In this document: one piece after another, positions 43,330-53,258 of the stretch | Layout: every line of letters starts with the position of its first letter | Numbering within the stretch: position 1 is the stretch's first letter | From: Streptomyces marinisediminis | GTDB taxonomy: Bacteria > Actinomycetota > Actinomycetes > Streptomycetales > Streptomycetaceae | Assembly (NCBI RefSeq): GCF_026262575.1 | Contig: NZ_JAPKFL010000003.1 | Coordinates: 1 to 64,000, forward strand | Reading direction: 5' to 3' | DNA: 64,000 nt | Notes under the pieces: model-generated | Databases searched by the model: none | What the model was told of the DNA's origin: nothing | The model's input: only the letters and a program-made list of their open reading frames with translations | Translations under genes and position numbers: made by a program

Positions 43330-45297
43330 GTGAGCGCCGCCGCGGTGCCGCCCGCCCCGGCGCGGCCGGCCGCCGGAGGCGCCGGGCGGGCGGCGGCGCG
43401 CACGCTGCTGGCGCTCCTGCTCGCCGTCGCCGCGCTGGGCGCCGGGCTCGCCGCCGCCCCGCCCGCGGCCGCACACGCCACGCTGACGAGCACGGCCCCG
43501 GCCGAGGGCGCCGTCGTCGACCGGGCGCCCGAGGAGGTGACCCTCACCTTCTCCGAGGAGGTCGGCCTCTCCGGCGCCGACGCCGTGCGCGTGCTGGACC
43601 CGAACGGCGACCGGGTGGACGACGGCGGGCCCACCGAGTCCGCGCCGCGCACCTTCTCGGTGCGGCTGACCCCCGGCATCCCGGACGGCACCTACACCGT
43701 GGCGTGGCAGGCCGTCTCGGCGGACAGCCACCCCATCGCCGGCGCCTTCACCTTCTCCGTCGGCGCCCCCTCGCGAACGAGCGTGGACCTGGCCGCGGAG
43801 GCCCCGGCGGTCGGGGGCGGCCCGGTCGGGTTCGCCTACGACGCGGCCCGCTACGCCGGGTACGCCGGGTTCCTGCTCCTGGTGGGCGGCGCGGCGTTCG
43901 TGCTGGCCTGCTGGCGGGAGGGCGCCGGCGTGCGGGTGGTGCGCCGGGTGGTGGTCGTCGGCTGGGTGACGGTGACCGCCGCCACGCTGGCGCTGCTGGC
44001 GCTGCGCCACCCCTACGTCGTCGGCGGCTCCTTCGCCGACGCGCTCGACCTCGCCGGGCTGAGCGCCGTGCTCGCCTCGAAGACCGGCACCGCGCTCGTC
44101 TCCCGGCTGTTGCTCCTCGCCACCGCCGCGCTGTTCGTCACCGTGCTCTTCGGCACGTTCACCCGGCCGCGCCCCGAGCCCGACCGGCGGGACCTGCTGG
44201 CGGGGCTGGCTCTGGGCGGCGGGGTGGTCGCGGCCGGCCTCGCGGCGACCTGGGCGCTGTCCGAGCACGCCTCGACCGGCCTCCAGACGGGCGTGGCCGT
44301 CCCGGTGGACGTGGTGCACCTGCTCGCCATGGCCGCGTGGCTCGGCGGGCTCGCGGCCCTGGCCGCCGTGCTGCGCTGGGGCCCACCGGTGCCCCGCCCG
44401 GCGCTGGCCCGCTTCTCACGGCTGGCCCTCGTCAGCGTGCTGGTGCTGGTGGTGACCGGGCTGTACCAGTCGTGGCGCCAGGTCGGCTCCCTCGCGGCGC
44501 TGACGTCCACGGGGTACGGGCGGCTGCTGATCGCCAAGGTGCTGCTCGTCGCGGCGCTCGTCGGGGTCGCGGCGCTGTCGCGGCGCTGGGTGGCCCGGGT
44601 GGCCGACGCCGGGGCCGACGCCGGGGCCGAGCCGGTCGGTGCGGTCGCCGGTGGGGGCGCCGCCGGTGGGGGCGTTGCCGGTGCCGAGCCGGAGCCGGGG
44701 CCCGCGCCCGCCGAGCCGGAGCCAGCCGGTGCCGTCGGCGGCGGCGTCGGCCCGGAGCGGGCGGCGCAGCTCGCGCGGCAGCGGGCCGCCGTGGCCACCG
44801 CGCGGCGACGGCGCGCGCGGGAGGCGGACGTGCCCCGGTCGGCGCTGCGCCGGTCGGTGCTGGCCGAGGCGGGCGTCGCCGTGGTCCTGCTCGCCGTCAC
44901 CACGGCGCTGACCGGCACCGAGCCCGCCCGCACCCAGGCGGCCGAGACCTCGGAGCGGGCACCGGCCGGACCCGTCGCGCTCAGCGTGCCGTTCGACACC
45001 GGCGGGCCGGACGGCCGGGGCACGGCCGACGTCGAGCTGGCGCCGGGCCGCCCGGGCGAGAACGAGGTGCACGTCTACACCGACGTGGCCGCCGAGGAGG
45101 TCCGCGTCGCGCTGACGCTGCCCGCCCGGGACCTCGGGCCGATCTCCGTCACACCGGCACCGGCCGACGCCACCGGCCGCCACTGGTCCGCCTCCGGGGT
45201 GAACCTGCCGCTGCCGGGCGAGTGGGAGCTCGCGCTCACCGTCCGCACCTCGGACGTCGACCAGGTGACCGAGACCCGCCCCGTCACGCTGGAGTGA
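43330..45297 (+). CDS. CopC-CopD fusion copper resistance protein with C-terminal YtkA-like domain
   Basis: A 655-residue protein: signal peptide ending AAA with mature N-terminal His (HATLTST), a CopC domain (about 35-150, ending DSHPIAGAFTFSVG), a CopD membrane domain with about eight helices (about 165-430), a Gly/Ala/Glu/Pro linker (about 430-500), a further helix, and a YtkA-like beta domain (about 545-655). It imports or handles periplasmic copper. Start: GTG at 43330, weak ribosome-binding site; a GTG at 43285 follows GAGGAG and is possible, overlapping ecuC by 23 nt. The dyp gene follows 64 bp later. Confidence 0.88.
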   Translation: MSAAAVPPAPARPAAGGAGRAAARTLLALLLAVAALGAGLAAAPPAAAHATLTSTAPAEGAVVDRAPEEVTLTFSEEVGLSGADAVRVLDPNGDRVDDGGPTESAPRTFSVRLTPGIPDGTYTVAWQAVSADSHPIAGAFTFSVGAPSRTSVDLAAEAPAVGGGPVGFAYDAARYAGYAGFLLLVGGAAFVLACWREGAGVRVVRRVVVVGWVTVTAATLALLALRHPYVVGGSFADALDLAGLSAVLASKTGTALVSRLLLLATAALFVTVLFGTFTRPRPEPDRRDLLAGLALGGGVVAAGLAATWALSEHASTGLQTGVAVPVDVVHLLAMAAWLGGLAALAAVLRWGPPVPRPALARFSRLALVSVLVLVVTGLYQSWRQVGSLAALTSTGYGRLLIAKVLLVAALVGVAALSRRWVARVADAGADAGAEPVGAVAGGGAAGGGVAGAEPEPGPAPAEPEPAGAVGGGVGPERAAQLARQRAAVATARRRRAREADVPRSALRRSVLAEAGVAVVLLAVTTALTGTEPARTQAAETSERAPAGPVALSVPFDTGGPDGRGTADVELAPGRPGENEVHVYTDVAAEEVRVALTLPARDLGPISVTPAPADATGRHWSASGVNLPLPGEWELALTVRTSDVDQVTETRPVTLE

Positions 45298-45361
45298 CCC
45301 CCGCCGCCCCCACCCGCACCGACCCCGCCACGACCCAACGCCGACCAGCACGGGACACACG

Positions 45362-46618
45362 ATGAACGACCACCCCACCCCGCCCCCCGTCTCCCGTCGC
45401 CGCCTGCTGGGCACCGCCGGGGCGGCGGGCGCGGCCTCCCTCGCCGTGGGCGGCGCGGGCGGCGCGCTCGGGTACGCCGCCACGCGCCCGGAGCCGCCGA
45501 CGCCGCTGCACAGCGTCGGGGAGAGCGCGTACGCCTTCCACGGGGACCGGCAGCCCGGCATCGTCCAGCCCGTCCAGGCCCACGGCCACCTGCTCGCCTT
45601 CGATCTGGCCCCCGGTGCCGGGCGCAAGGAGGCCGCGGGGCTCCTGCGCCGCTGGTCCCGCGCGGCCGCGGCGCTCATGGCGGGCCGGGCCCCGGACGGG
45701 GGCGGCACCGGCAGCGCGCTGGACGCCGGGCCCGCCGCGCTGACCGTCACCTTCGGCTTCGGCGCCGCCTTCTTCGACCGCACCGGGCTCACCGGGCAGC
45801 GCCCCGCCGCGCTGGCCCCGCTGCCGGACTTCTCCGCGGACGCGCTGGACCGGCGCCGCTCGGACGGCGACCTGTGGGTCCAGGTCGGCGCCGACGACGC
45901 CCTCGTCGCGTTCGACGCCGTGCGCGTCCTGACCCGCCAGGCCGCCGACGCGGCGCGGGTGCGCTGGCGGATGAGCGGGTTCAACCGCACCCCGGGGGCG
46001 ACCGCGCGCCCCCGTTCGCAGCGCAACCTCATGGGCCAGGTGGACGGCACGAACAACCCCAGGCCCACGGACGGCGACTTCGAGCGGCACGTCTTCGTCC
46101 CCGCCTCCGGCGCGGACGGCGCGCACCCGGCGTGGATGGCGGGCGGCTCCTACGCCGTCGTGCGCCGCATCCGCATGCTGCTGGCGGACTGGGACGGCCT
46201 CTCGCTCGCGGAGCAGGAGCGGGTCATGGGGCGCCGCAAGTCCGACGGGGCGCCGCTGTCCGGCGGCACGGAGACGACGCCGGTCGACCTCGCGGCGCGC
46301 ACGGCCGACGGCGAACCGGCCGTCGCCGCCGACGCCCACGTCCGCGTGTCGGCGCCGGAGACCAACGGCGGCGCCACCATGCTCCGCCGCTCGTACTCCT
46401 ACGACGACGGTCTCCTCGACGACGGCGCCCCGGACGCCGGGCTGCTGTTCGTCGCCTGGCAGGCCGACCCGCGGCGCGCCTTCGTCCCCGTGCAGCGCAA
46501 GCTGGACCGCGGTGACGCGCTGTCCGGCTTCGTGCGGCACGAGGCGAGCGCGCTCTTCGCCGTCCCGGCGGGGGCGCGCGAGGGCGAGTACGTCGGCCAG
46601 CGCCTCCTGGAGTCCTGA
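45362..46618 (+). CDS. dtpA: Tat-exported dye-decolourising peroxidase (DtpA/EfeB class)
   Basis: A 418-residue haem peroxidase with a twin-arginine signal (SRRRLLGTAG, hydrophobic to about 40). Haem-site residues are the GxxDG motif GQVDG (Asp228), proximal His326 (DAHVRVS) and distal Arg near 342. In S. lividans the homologue DtpA helps mature the copper oxidase GlxA and depends on Sco/ECuC copper handling. It is the last gene of the copper operon. Start: ATG at 45362; the upstream ribosome-binding site is weak, though the Tat motif position supports it. Confidence 0.92.
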   Translation: MNDHPTPPPVSRRRLLGTAGAAGAASLAVGGAGGALGYAATRPEPPTPLHSVGESAYAFHGDRQPGIVQPVQAHGHLLAFDLAPGAGRKEAAGLLRRWSRAAAALMAGRAPDGGGTGSALDAGPAALTVTFGFGAAFFDRTGLTGQRPAALAPLPDFSADALDRRRSDGDLWVQVGADDALVAFDAVRVLTRQAADAARVRWRMSGFNRTPGATARPRSQRNLMGQVDGTNNPRPTDGDFERHVFVPASGADGAHPAWMAGGSYAVVRRIRMLLADWDGLSLAEQERVMGRRKSDGAPLSGGTETTPVDLAARTADGEPAVAADAHVRVSAPETNGGATMLRRSYSYDDGLLDDGAPDAGLLFVAWQADPRRAFVPVQRKLDRGDALSGFVRHEASALFAVPAGAREGEYVGQRLLES

Positions 46619-47007
46619 GCCACGGGACGGGCACGGGGCGGGCCGAAGCGGGACGGAGCCGGGGGCGGTCAGGCCCGCGCCGCCGGGGCGGGCCGTGCCG
46701 GGGCGTCCGCGCCTGGCAGGCGAGGGCCGGCGTCGCGGGCGGGACGTGCACCGCGGCGCGGCAGCCGGCAGGGCGTGCCGGCCACGGCGGACAGGTACCG
46801 GCCGGGCCCGCCGGAGCGCCCGCCCGGCCAGCCACCGGGGACGCTAGGGCGCACGGCCGCACGGCGGGAGGGTCGAGATGGGGGCCGCGAACGCAGCGGT
46901 GACGGCACAACACCCGGGCGGGGGCCGGGTGGGACCGGCGGCCGTGCCGTGTTCGCCCAGCGGGACGGCGGGGTGGCGCGGGCCCCGCACGGATTAGGGT
47001 GAGTCGC
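46619..47007. other. Gene-free stretch before pheA
   Basis: No gene seen. GC-rich, with an AT-poor run of CGG/CCG words and no obvious terminator for dtpA except weak stems near 46690-46760. The pheA promoter should lie at the right end. Confidence 0.4.
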
Positions 47008-47937
47008 ATGTCACCTGCCAGCCGATACACCTTCCTCGGGCCCGAGGGCACCTTCACCGAGGCCGCGCTGCGGACGCTGCCGGAGGCCGCCACCCGCGAG
47101 CTGGTCCCGATGGTCTCCGTGGCGGCCGCGCTGGACGCCGTGCGGGCGGGAGAGGCGGCGGGGGCCCTCGTGCCGATCGAGAACTCCGTGGAGGGCGGCG
47201 TCACCGCGACGCTCGACGAGCTGGCGGCCGGCGAACCGCTGATGATCTACCGCGAGGTGCTGCTGCCCATCGCGTTCGCGCTGCTGGTGCGCCCGGGGAC
47301 GCGGCTGGACGAGGTGAAGACGGTGACCGGACACCCCGTCGCGCAGCCGCAGGTGCGCAAGTGGCTGGCGCGGGAACTGCCGAACGCGCAGTGGGAGTCG
47401 GCCGCCTCCAACGCGGACGGCGCCCGCCTGGTGCGCGAGGGCCGCTACGACGCCGCGTTCGCCGGGGAGTTCGCGGCGTCGACGTACGGGCTCGACGTGC
47501 TGGTCGGTGACATCCACGACGCCGAGAACGCGATGACCCGCTTCGTCCTGGCCGGTCGTCCGGCGCGGCCGCCGGCACCGACCGGCGCGGACAAGACCTC
47601 CGTCGTGATGTGGCTGCGCGAGGACCACCCGGGCGCGCTGCTGGAGCTGCTCCAGGAGTACGCCTCGCGCGGGGTGAGCATGATGCGCATCGAGTCGCGC
47701 CCGACGGGCGAGGGCATCGGCCGGTACTGCTTCTCGGTGGACTGCGAGGGGCACATCCAGGACCGGCGCATCGCGGACGTGCTGACGGGGCTGAAGCGGG
47801 CGTGCCGGACGGTGCGGTTCCTCGGCTCCTACCCGCGGGCGGACGAGGTCCGTCCGACGCTGCGGCCGGGCACCGCCGACGAGGACTTCACGGCGGCGAC
47901 GGACTGGGTGCTGCGCTGCATGGACGGCCGGGGCTGA
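47008..47937 (+). CDS. pheA: Prephenate dehydratase with ACT domain
   Basis: A 309-residue enzyme converting prephenate to phenylpyruvate in phenylalanine synthesis. The PDT domain covers about 5-185 (FLGPEGTFTEAAL, PIENSVEGGV, TVTGHPVAQPQV and the catalytic Thr in NAMTRFVL), and the ACT regulatory domain about 200-280 (HPGALLELL, ESRPTGEGIGRYCF for Phe binding). Start: ATG at 47008 with AGGGTGAG just upstream; a GTG at 46999 is in frame. A GAAA-tetraloop terminator follows. The monofunctional form is standard in actinomycetes. Confidence 0.95.
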   Translation: MSPASRYTFLGPEGTFTEAALRTLPEAATRELVPMVSVAAALDAVRAGEAAGALVPIENSVEGGVTATLDELAAGEPLMIYREVLLPIAFALLVRPGTRLDEVKTVTGHPVAQPQVRKWLARELPNAQWESAASNADGARLVREGRYDAAFAGEFAASTYGLDVLVGDIHDAENAMTRFVLAGRPARPPAPTGADKTSVVMWLREDHPGALLELLQEYASRGVSMMRIESRPTGEGIGRYCFSVDCEGHIQDRRIADVLTGLKRACRTVRFLGSYPRADEVRPTLRPGTADEDFTAATDWVLRCMDGRG

Positions 47938-47961
47938 ACGAGCCGGGCTCGCGGGCCGGGG

Positions 47962-47981
47962 CCGGGGCCGAAAGGCCCCGG
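47962..47981 (+). terminator. Terminator after pheA
   Basis: CCGGGGCC - GAAA - GGCCCCGG: 8-bp stem with a stable GNRA-type tetraloop, 24 nt past the pheA stop. Confidence 0.65.
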
Positions 47982-48009
47982 AGGCGTGTCCGGGAGGGGG
48001 TGTGCGGCG

Positions 48010-48325
48010 TTGTCCACGGAAGGGCCCGAAGTTATCCACAGGCCGGAGACTTCACCTGTGCACAAGTCGACATGGGCGGCGTCGGCGCGCGATGCCGGGG
48101 TACGGGCGTCTTACGAGACCGTCAACAGCAGGCGCCGTTGATCCACTCGGACGTGGGGAGCGTCACAAACAATCCGCTCTTTCGAGGAAGCCTCCCGGGT
48201 TTGCGTGACGAAATGCCCGTATTGCCCCCGCCGCGTCACCCGACCCTCCGCTGACCAGGCATTTTCCACAGCCCTGTCCAGCACCCTGTGGATATTTCCG
48301 AGGACCCGCCGTGAGTTGTGGATAA
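48010..48325. promoter_or_regulatory. Cluster of DnaA-box-like sites upstream of serS
   Basis: Six 9-mers close to the DnaA box TTRTCCACA in 316 bp: TTGTCCACG (48010-48018, +), TTATCCACA (48032-48040, +), TTGTGCACA (48057-48065, -), TTTTCCACA (48262-48270, +), ATATCCACA (48288-48296, -) and TTATCCACA (48317-48325, -). Two are perfect. The stretch is AT-richer than its surroundings and carries no gene. Confidence 0.6.
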
Positions 48326-48468
48326 ACCACTGCTCCGCCTTCACGCATTACCCACCGCCCATGCGCCGCAAAACCACCAAAAACAACAAAGGTCTCTAAA
48401 AGGTGCAAAGGAGATGCAAGGGCGAAATCAGCGGGAGGCCGGGTCCGTGGCACCGGTAGCCTGGGGGG

Positions 48469-49746
48469 GTGATTGACCTTCGTCTGCTTCGTGAGGACCC
48501 CGACCGTGTGCGCGCCTCCCAGCGCGCCCGAGGAGAGGACGTCGACGTCGTCGACGCCCTCCTGGCCGCCGACGAGCGGCGCAGGTCGTCCGGCGTCCGC
48601 TTCGACGAGCTGCGCTCCGAGCAGAAGCAGCTCGGCAAGCTCATCCCCCGGGCCGAGGGCGAGGAGAAGGCCGAACTGCTGCGGAAGGCCGGAGAGCTGT
48701 CGGCCGCCGTCAAGGCCGCCAACGCCGAGCAGGACGAGGCCGCCGCCGAGGCGCAGCGCCTGCTCCTACGGCTCGGCAACCTGGTGCACCCGGACGTCCC
48801 CGTGGGCGGCGAGGACGACTTCGCCGTCCGCGAGACGCTCGGCACCGTGCGGGACTTCGCCGCCGAGGGCTTCGAGCCGAAGGACCACCTGCGGCTCGGG
48901 CAGGCGCTGGGCGCGATCGACGTCGAGCGGGGCGCGAAGGTCTCCGGCTCGCGCTTCTACTACCTCACCGGCAACGGCGCCCTGCTGGAGCTGGCCCTGG
49001 TCAACGCCGCCATCGCGCAGGCCACCGCGGCCGGTTTCACCCCCATGCTGACCCCGGCCCTGGTCAAGCCGCGCGCGATGGAGGGCACCGGCTTTCTGGG
49101 CCAGGCCGCCGAGGACGTCTACCACTTGGAGAAGGACGACTACTACCTCGTCGGCACCTCCGAGGTCCCGCTCGCCGCCTACCACATGGACGAGATCGTG
49201 GAGGCCGACCGGCTGCCGCTGCGCTACGCCGGCTTCTCGCCCTGCTTCCGCCGCGAGGCCGGGTCCTACGGCAAGGACACCCGCGGCATCTTCCGCGTCC
49301 ACCAGTTCGACAAGGTGGAGATGTTCTGCTTCGTCGCGCCCGAGGAGTCCGAGGCGGAGCACGCCCGGCTGCTGGAGTGGGAGAAGCAGTGGCTCACCTC
49401 GCTGGAGCTGCCGTTCCGCGTCATCGACGTGGCCAGCGGTGACCTGGGCATGTCCGCCTCGCGCAAGTTCGACTGCGAGGCATGGATCCCCACCCAGGGC
49501 AGGTACCGCGAGCTGACGTCCGCGTCCAACTGCGACGAGTTCCAGGCCCGCCGCCTGTCCGTCCGCGCCCGGGACGGCAAGCGCGTGCGCCCGCTGGCCA
49601 CGCTGAACGGCACCCTGTGCGCCGTGCCGCGCACCATCGTCGCGCTGCTGGAGAACCACCAGCAGGCCGACGGCTCGGTGCGCGTGCCACCGGTGCTGCG
49701 GCCCTACCTCGGGGGCCGCGAGGTGCTCGAGCCGGTCGCCCCGTGA
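48469..49746 (+). CDS. serS: Seryl-tRNA synthetase
   Basis: A 425-residue class II aminoacyl-tRNA synthetase. The N-terminal coiled-coil arm (about 1-105) binds tRNA-Ser; the catalytic domain shows motif 2 ([18 protein letters not shown], around 245-262) and motif 3 (near the end, ending in [10 protein letters not shown]). The serine-binding TxE loop is [10 protein letters not shown]. Start: GTG at 48469. The stop overlaps the next gene's GTG start (GTGA). Length is standard. Confidence 0.97.
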   Translation: MIDLRLLREDPDRVRASQRARGEDVDVVDALLAADERRRSSGVRFDELRSEQKQLGKLIPRAEGEEKAELLRKAGELSAAVKAANAEQDEAAAEAQRLLLRLGNLVHPDVPVGGEDDFAVRETLGTVRDFAAEGFEPKDHLRLGQALGAIDVERGAKVSGSRFYYLTGNGALLELALVNAAIAQATAAGFTPMLTPALVKPRAMEGTGFLGQAAEDVYHLEKDDYYLVGTSEVPLAAYHMDEIVEADRLPLRYAGFSPCFRREAGSYGKDTRGIFRVHQFDKVEMFCFVAPEESEAEHARLLEWEKQWLTSLELPFRVIDVASGDLGMSASRKFDCEAWIPTQGRYRELTSASNCDEFQARRLSVRARDGKRVRPLATLNGTLCAVPRTIVALLENHQQADGSVRVPPVLRPYLGGREVLEPVAP

Positions 49747-50549
49747 GCGCGCCCCGCTTCCCCTACGGCCTGGTCGCGACGGACCTGGACGGCACGCTGC
49801 TGCGCACCGACGACTCGGTATCCCCGCGCACCCGCGACGCGCTCACCGCGACCACCGAGGCGGGCGCCGCCCACCTCGTCGTCACCGGCCGCCCCGTCTC
49901 CCGCACCCGGCACGTGCTGGACGCCCTGGAGTACCGCGGGCTCGCCGTGTGCGGCCAGGGCGGGCAGGTCTACCACGCGGGCGAGCACCGGCTGCTGACC
50001 TCGGTCACGCTGGACCGGCGGGTGGCCGAGCTGGCGGTCGGCCACATCGAGCGGGAGGCCGGCCCGCTGGCGCTGGCCGCCGCCCGGGACGGGCTGGAGG
50101 GCGACGTCCTGGTCGGCCCCGGCTACCGGATGCGCGGCGTCCTGCCCTTCCGGGAGTTCACCGACCGGTCGGAGATCTGGGCCGAGCCGCTGAGCAAGGT
50201 GTTCGTCCAGCATCCGGTGCTCTCCGACGACGCGCTGGCCAAGGCGGCGCGCGCGGCGGCCGGCGGCCTGGTGGACGTGGTGGTGGCCGGACACGGGATC
50301 GTGGAGCTGCTGCCGCCCGGGCTGACGAAGGCCACCGGGCTCTCCCTGGCCGCCCGCCGCCTGGGCGTCAAGGCCGCCGAGACGCTCGCCTTCGGTGACA
50401 TGCCCAACGACGCCCCGATGTTCGCCTGGGCCGGGCGCGGCGTGGCGATGGCCAACGCGCACCCGGAGCTGCTGACCGTGGCCGACGAGGTGACGGCGTC
50501 CAACGACGAGGACGGCATCGCGGTCGTCCTCGAACGCCTGCTCGGCTGA
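49743..50549 (+). CDS. HAD-superfamily (Cof-type) hydrolase
   Basis: A 268-residue phosphatase of the HAD IIB/Cof type. Motif I is [11 protein letters not shown] (nucleophile Asp), motif II VVTGRP, motif III Lys in [12 protein letters not shown], motif [12 protein letters not shown]. Substrate unknown; relatives dephosphorylate sugar phosphates or flavins. Start: GTG at 49743 overlaps the serS stop by 4 nt, so expression is tied to serS. This serS-HAD pairing is widespread in Streptomyces. Confidence 0.92.
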   Translation: MSAPRFPYGLVATDLDGTLLRTDDSVSPRTRDALTATTEAGAAHLVVTGRPVSRTRHVLDALEYRGLAVCGQGGQVYHAGEHRLLTSVTLDRRVAELAVGHIEREAGPLALAAARDGLEGDVLVGPGYRMRGVLPFREFTDRSEIWAEPLSKVFVQHPVLSDDALAKAARAAAGGLVDVVVAGHGIVELLPPGLTKATGLSLAARRLGVKAAETLAFGDMPNDAPMFAWAGRGVAMANAHPELLTVADEVTASNDEDGIAVVLERLLG

Positions 50550-50805
50550 CCGGGAGGCGAGGCGGACAGGCCGCCGTGCGCACGGCGGCTCACGCACGGC
50601 GGCTCCGCGCGGCGGGACGGCGCGCGGTGGTACCGAACCCGGTGCGCCGCGCGCGGTGCGCCGCGCACGACGGCTCGCGCGGCCTCGGGCCGCGCGGGAC
50701 GGGAGCGCGGGGCAGCACACCGAGCCGGCGCCCCGCGACAGGGCCGCGCAGCAGTGCCGCGATGCGGCGTCGCTCGGCCGTCCGTCGGGGCGTACGCTGC
50801 CGTCC

Positions 50806-51561
50806 ATGACGCGCACAGTGGTCATCAGCGGTGGCGGCAGCGGGATCGGCCGGGCGACGGCGCGCTGCTTCGCCGCCGACGGCGCCCGGGTCGTCCTGGT
50901 CGGCCGCCGCCCGGACGCTCTCGCCCGGGCGGCCGCCGAGCTGCCCGACGCGGTGACGGTCCCCGCCGACCTGGCCACGGCCGCCGGAGCCCGGCAGGTC
51001 GCCCGCACCGTGGCGGAGGAGTGCGGCGCGGTGGACGTCCTGGTGCACGGCGCGGGCGGCAACGGCGGCCTGGAGCCGGAACCGGCGGACGTGGACCGCG
51101 AGGACCCGCTGGCCGTCGCGGAGCACGACTGGGCGCTGAACTTCCGCCTCAACACCCTGACGGCCGTGCTGCTCACCGAGGCCCTGCGCCCGCGGCTCGC
51201 CTCCCCGGGCGGCCGCGTGCTCTTCCTCAGCTCCCTCGCGGCCCTGCGCGGCTCCGGGTCGGCGGCGTACGCGGCGAGCAAGGCGGCGCTGCACCCGTAC
51301 GCGTTCGACCTGGCCCGGGAGCTGGGGCCGCGCGGCGTCACCGTGAACGTGGTGGCGCCGGGGTACGTGGAGGCGACGGAGTTCTTCGGCTCCGGACTGC
51401 CCGCCGAGCGACGCGAGCGGCTGGTCGGAGAGACGTTCACCGGACGCGCGGGCGCCCCGGGCGACGTCGCCGAGACGCTGCGCTGGCTCGCCTCGCACGC
51501 GGCGGGCCACATCACCGGCCAGGTGATCCAGGTGAACGGCGGGGCGCACCTCGGCCGGTGA
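50806..51561 (+). CDS. Short-chain dehydrogenase/reductase
   Basis: A 251-residue classical SDR: cofactor motif GGGSGIGR (9-16), NAG replaced by GAG (VHGAGGNG, about 85-92), active-site Ser in LFLSSLAAL and Y-x3-K in YAASK. C-terminal VIQVNGGAHL closes the fold. Such enzymes reduce ketones or oxidise alcohols with NADP(H). Start: ATG at 50806; the ribosome-binding site is weak. Convergent with the disulfide oxidoreductase gene, 12 bp apart. Confidence 0.9.
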   Translation: MTRTVVISGGGSGIGRATARCFAADGARVVLVGRRPDALARAAAELPDAVTVPADLATAAGARQVARTVAEECGAVDVLVHGAGGNGGLEPEPADVDREDPLAVAEHDWALNFRLNTLTAVLLTEALRPRLASPGGRVLFLSSLAALRGSGSAAYAASKAALHPYAFDLARELGPRGVTVNVVAPGYVEATEFFGSGLPAERRERLVGETFTGRAGAPGDVAETLRWLASHAAGHITGQVIQVNGGAHLGR

Positions 51562-51573
51562 CACGGCGCCGGC

Positions 51574-53010
51574 TCAGCCCCGGTACTCCTCCAGCAGCCG
51601 CAGCCAGATCTCGCTCATCGTCGGGAACGCGGGGACGGCGTGCCAGAGCCGTTCGATCGGCACCTCAGCGGCCACCGCGATCGTCGCCGCGTGCAGCAGC
51701 TCGCTGACGCCGGGCCCGACGAACGCCGCGCCGACGACGGTCTGCCGCTCCTCGTCCACCACCAGGCGCGCACGGCCCCGGTAGTCGTCGGCGTGGAGCG
51801 CGGCGCCGGCGACCGCGCCGAGGTCGTGGTCGACCGCCCGCACCCGCAGGCCGCGCTCCCGCGCCTGCGCGTGGGTCAGACCGACGGCGGCGGCCTCGGG
51901 GTGGGAGAAGACGACCTGCGGGACGGCGGCGGAGTCGGCGGTCGCGGCGTGCGCGCCCCAGCGGTCGGTCTCCAGCAAGGGGACCCCGGCCGCGCGGGCG
52001 GCGATCGCGGCTCCGGCGACGCGGGCCTGGTACTTGCCCTGGTGCGTCAGCAGCGCGCGGTGGTTGACGTCCCCCACGGCGTAGAGCCAGCCGCCCTTGA
52101 CCCCGCGCACCCGGCAGGAGTCGTCCACCTCCAGCCAGTCCCCGGGGGCGAGGCCGACGGTGTCCAGGCCGATGTCCTCGGTGCGCGGCGCGCGTCCGGT
52201 GGCGAACAGCACCTCGTCGGCCGTCACCTCCCCGCCGTCCTGCAGCGGCAGGGTCAGCGGCTCCCCGGGGCGCGGGCGGCGCACCTCCCGGGCCTCGGTG
52301 TTCGTCCGCACGTCCACGCCGGCGCGGCGCAGCCCGTCCAGGACGTACTCCCCGACGAAGGGCTCCATGCGGTCGAGCACCGACTCACCGCGGACGAGCA
52401 GGGTGACGGCGGAGCCGAGCGCCTGCCAGGCGGTGGCCAGCTCGACGGCGACCGGGCCGCCGCCCACCACGGCCAGTCGCCCCGGCACCTCCCGCGCGGC
52501 GGTGCCCTGCCGACTGGTCCACGGCTCGACGCCGTCCGGTCCGCCCAACCCCGGCAGTGGCGGCACCGTGGCCCGGGTACCGGTGCAGACGGCGACGGCG
52601 TGCGTGGCGGTGAGGGTGCGGCGCTCCCCGCCGGGGGTCTCCACGATCACACGCCGGGGGCCGTCGATCCGGCCGTGGCCCCGGATGAACTCCGCACCCG
52701 TGGAGTCGATCCAGCGCACCTGCCCGGCGTCGTCCCAGTGCGCGGCGAAGGTGTCGCGCCGCTCCAGCACGGCGCGCGCGTCCAACCGGCCGTCGGCGGC
52801 TTCCCGGGCGCCGGCCACCGCCCGGGCGTCGGCGAGCGCGGCGGGCGGCCGCAGCAGCGCCTTGCTGGGGATGCAGGCCCAGTACGAGCACTCGCCCCCG
52901 GCGAGCTCGCCCTCGACGACGGCCGCCGACAGCCCGGCGGCGCGGGCCCGGTCGGCGACGTTCTCGCCGACCGGGCCCGCGCCGAGCACGATCACATCAA
53001 AGAGGTCCAT
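51574..53010 (-). CDS. FAD-dependent pyridine nucleotide-disulfide oxidoreductase
   Basis: A 478-residue member of the dihydrolipoamide dehydrogenase/mercuric reductase family. FAD site GAGPVG near 10; redox Cys41 and Cys46 in GGECSYWACIPSK; NAD(P) motif VVGGGPVAVELA; dimerisation domain from about 345. The catalytic C-terminal His-x4-Glu is changed to PAFPTMSE, with Phe in place of the usual His, a property of a distinct actinomycete subgroup, so the electron acceptor is unclear. Start: ATG at 53010. Leftward, single gene. Confidence 0.9.
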   Translation of the reverse strand: MDLFDVIVLGAGPVGENVADRARAAGLSAAVVEGELAGGECSYWACIPSKALLRPPAALADARAVAGAREAADGRLDARAVLERRDTFAAHWDDAGQVRWIDSTGAEFIRGHGRIDGPRRVIVETPGGERRTLTATHAVAVCTGTRATVPPLPGLGGPDGVEPWTSRQGTAAREVPGRLAVVGGGPVAVELATAWQALGSAVTLLVRGESVLDRMEPFVGEYVLDGLRRAGVDVRTNTEAREVRRPRPGEPLTLPLQDGGEVTADEVLFATGRAPRTEDIGLDTVGLAPGDWLEVDDSCRVRGVKGGWLYAVGDVNHRALLTHQGKYQARVAGAAIAARAAGVPLLETDRWGAHAATADSAAVPQVVFSHPEAAAVGLTHAQARERGLRVRAVDHDLGAVAGAALHADDYRGRARLVVDEERQTVVGAAFVGPGVSELLHAATIAVAAEVPIERLWHAVPAFPTMSEIWLRLLEEYRG

Positions 53011-53258
53011 CCCGCCATGATGCGCGGCACGGGGCCGCAGCGCCCGTTACTCCGCCCCGCACGTCCCGCCCCGTCGCGCCCCGTCGCGCCCGATCGCGCC
53101 TCGGCGGCGCCGCGACCCGGCACCGGCGCGCTGCCCGGCTCGCGACGGCGCCCACGCCACCGTGGCACGCGTTCCCGGACCGCCGCGCGTCCGGGCGCCG
53201 CCGCGCGTCCGCCGCACGGTACCGGTGCGCGTCGCCCGCCGCACGGCACCGGCGGGCG

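Noticed and set aside
48060-48468. T-box leader upstream of serS
   Set aside because: No T-box sequence, specifier-loop stem or antiterminator pattern is visible; DnaA-like boxes explain the AT-rich part better.
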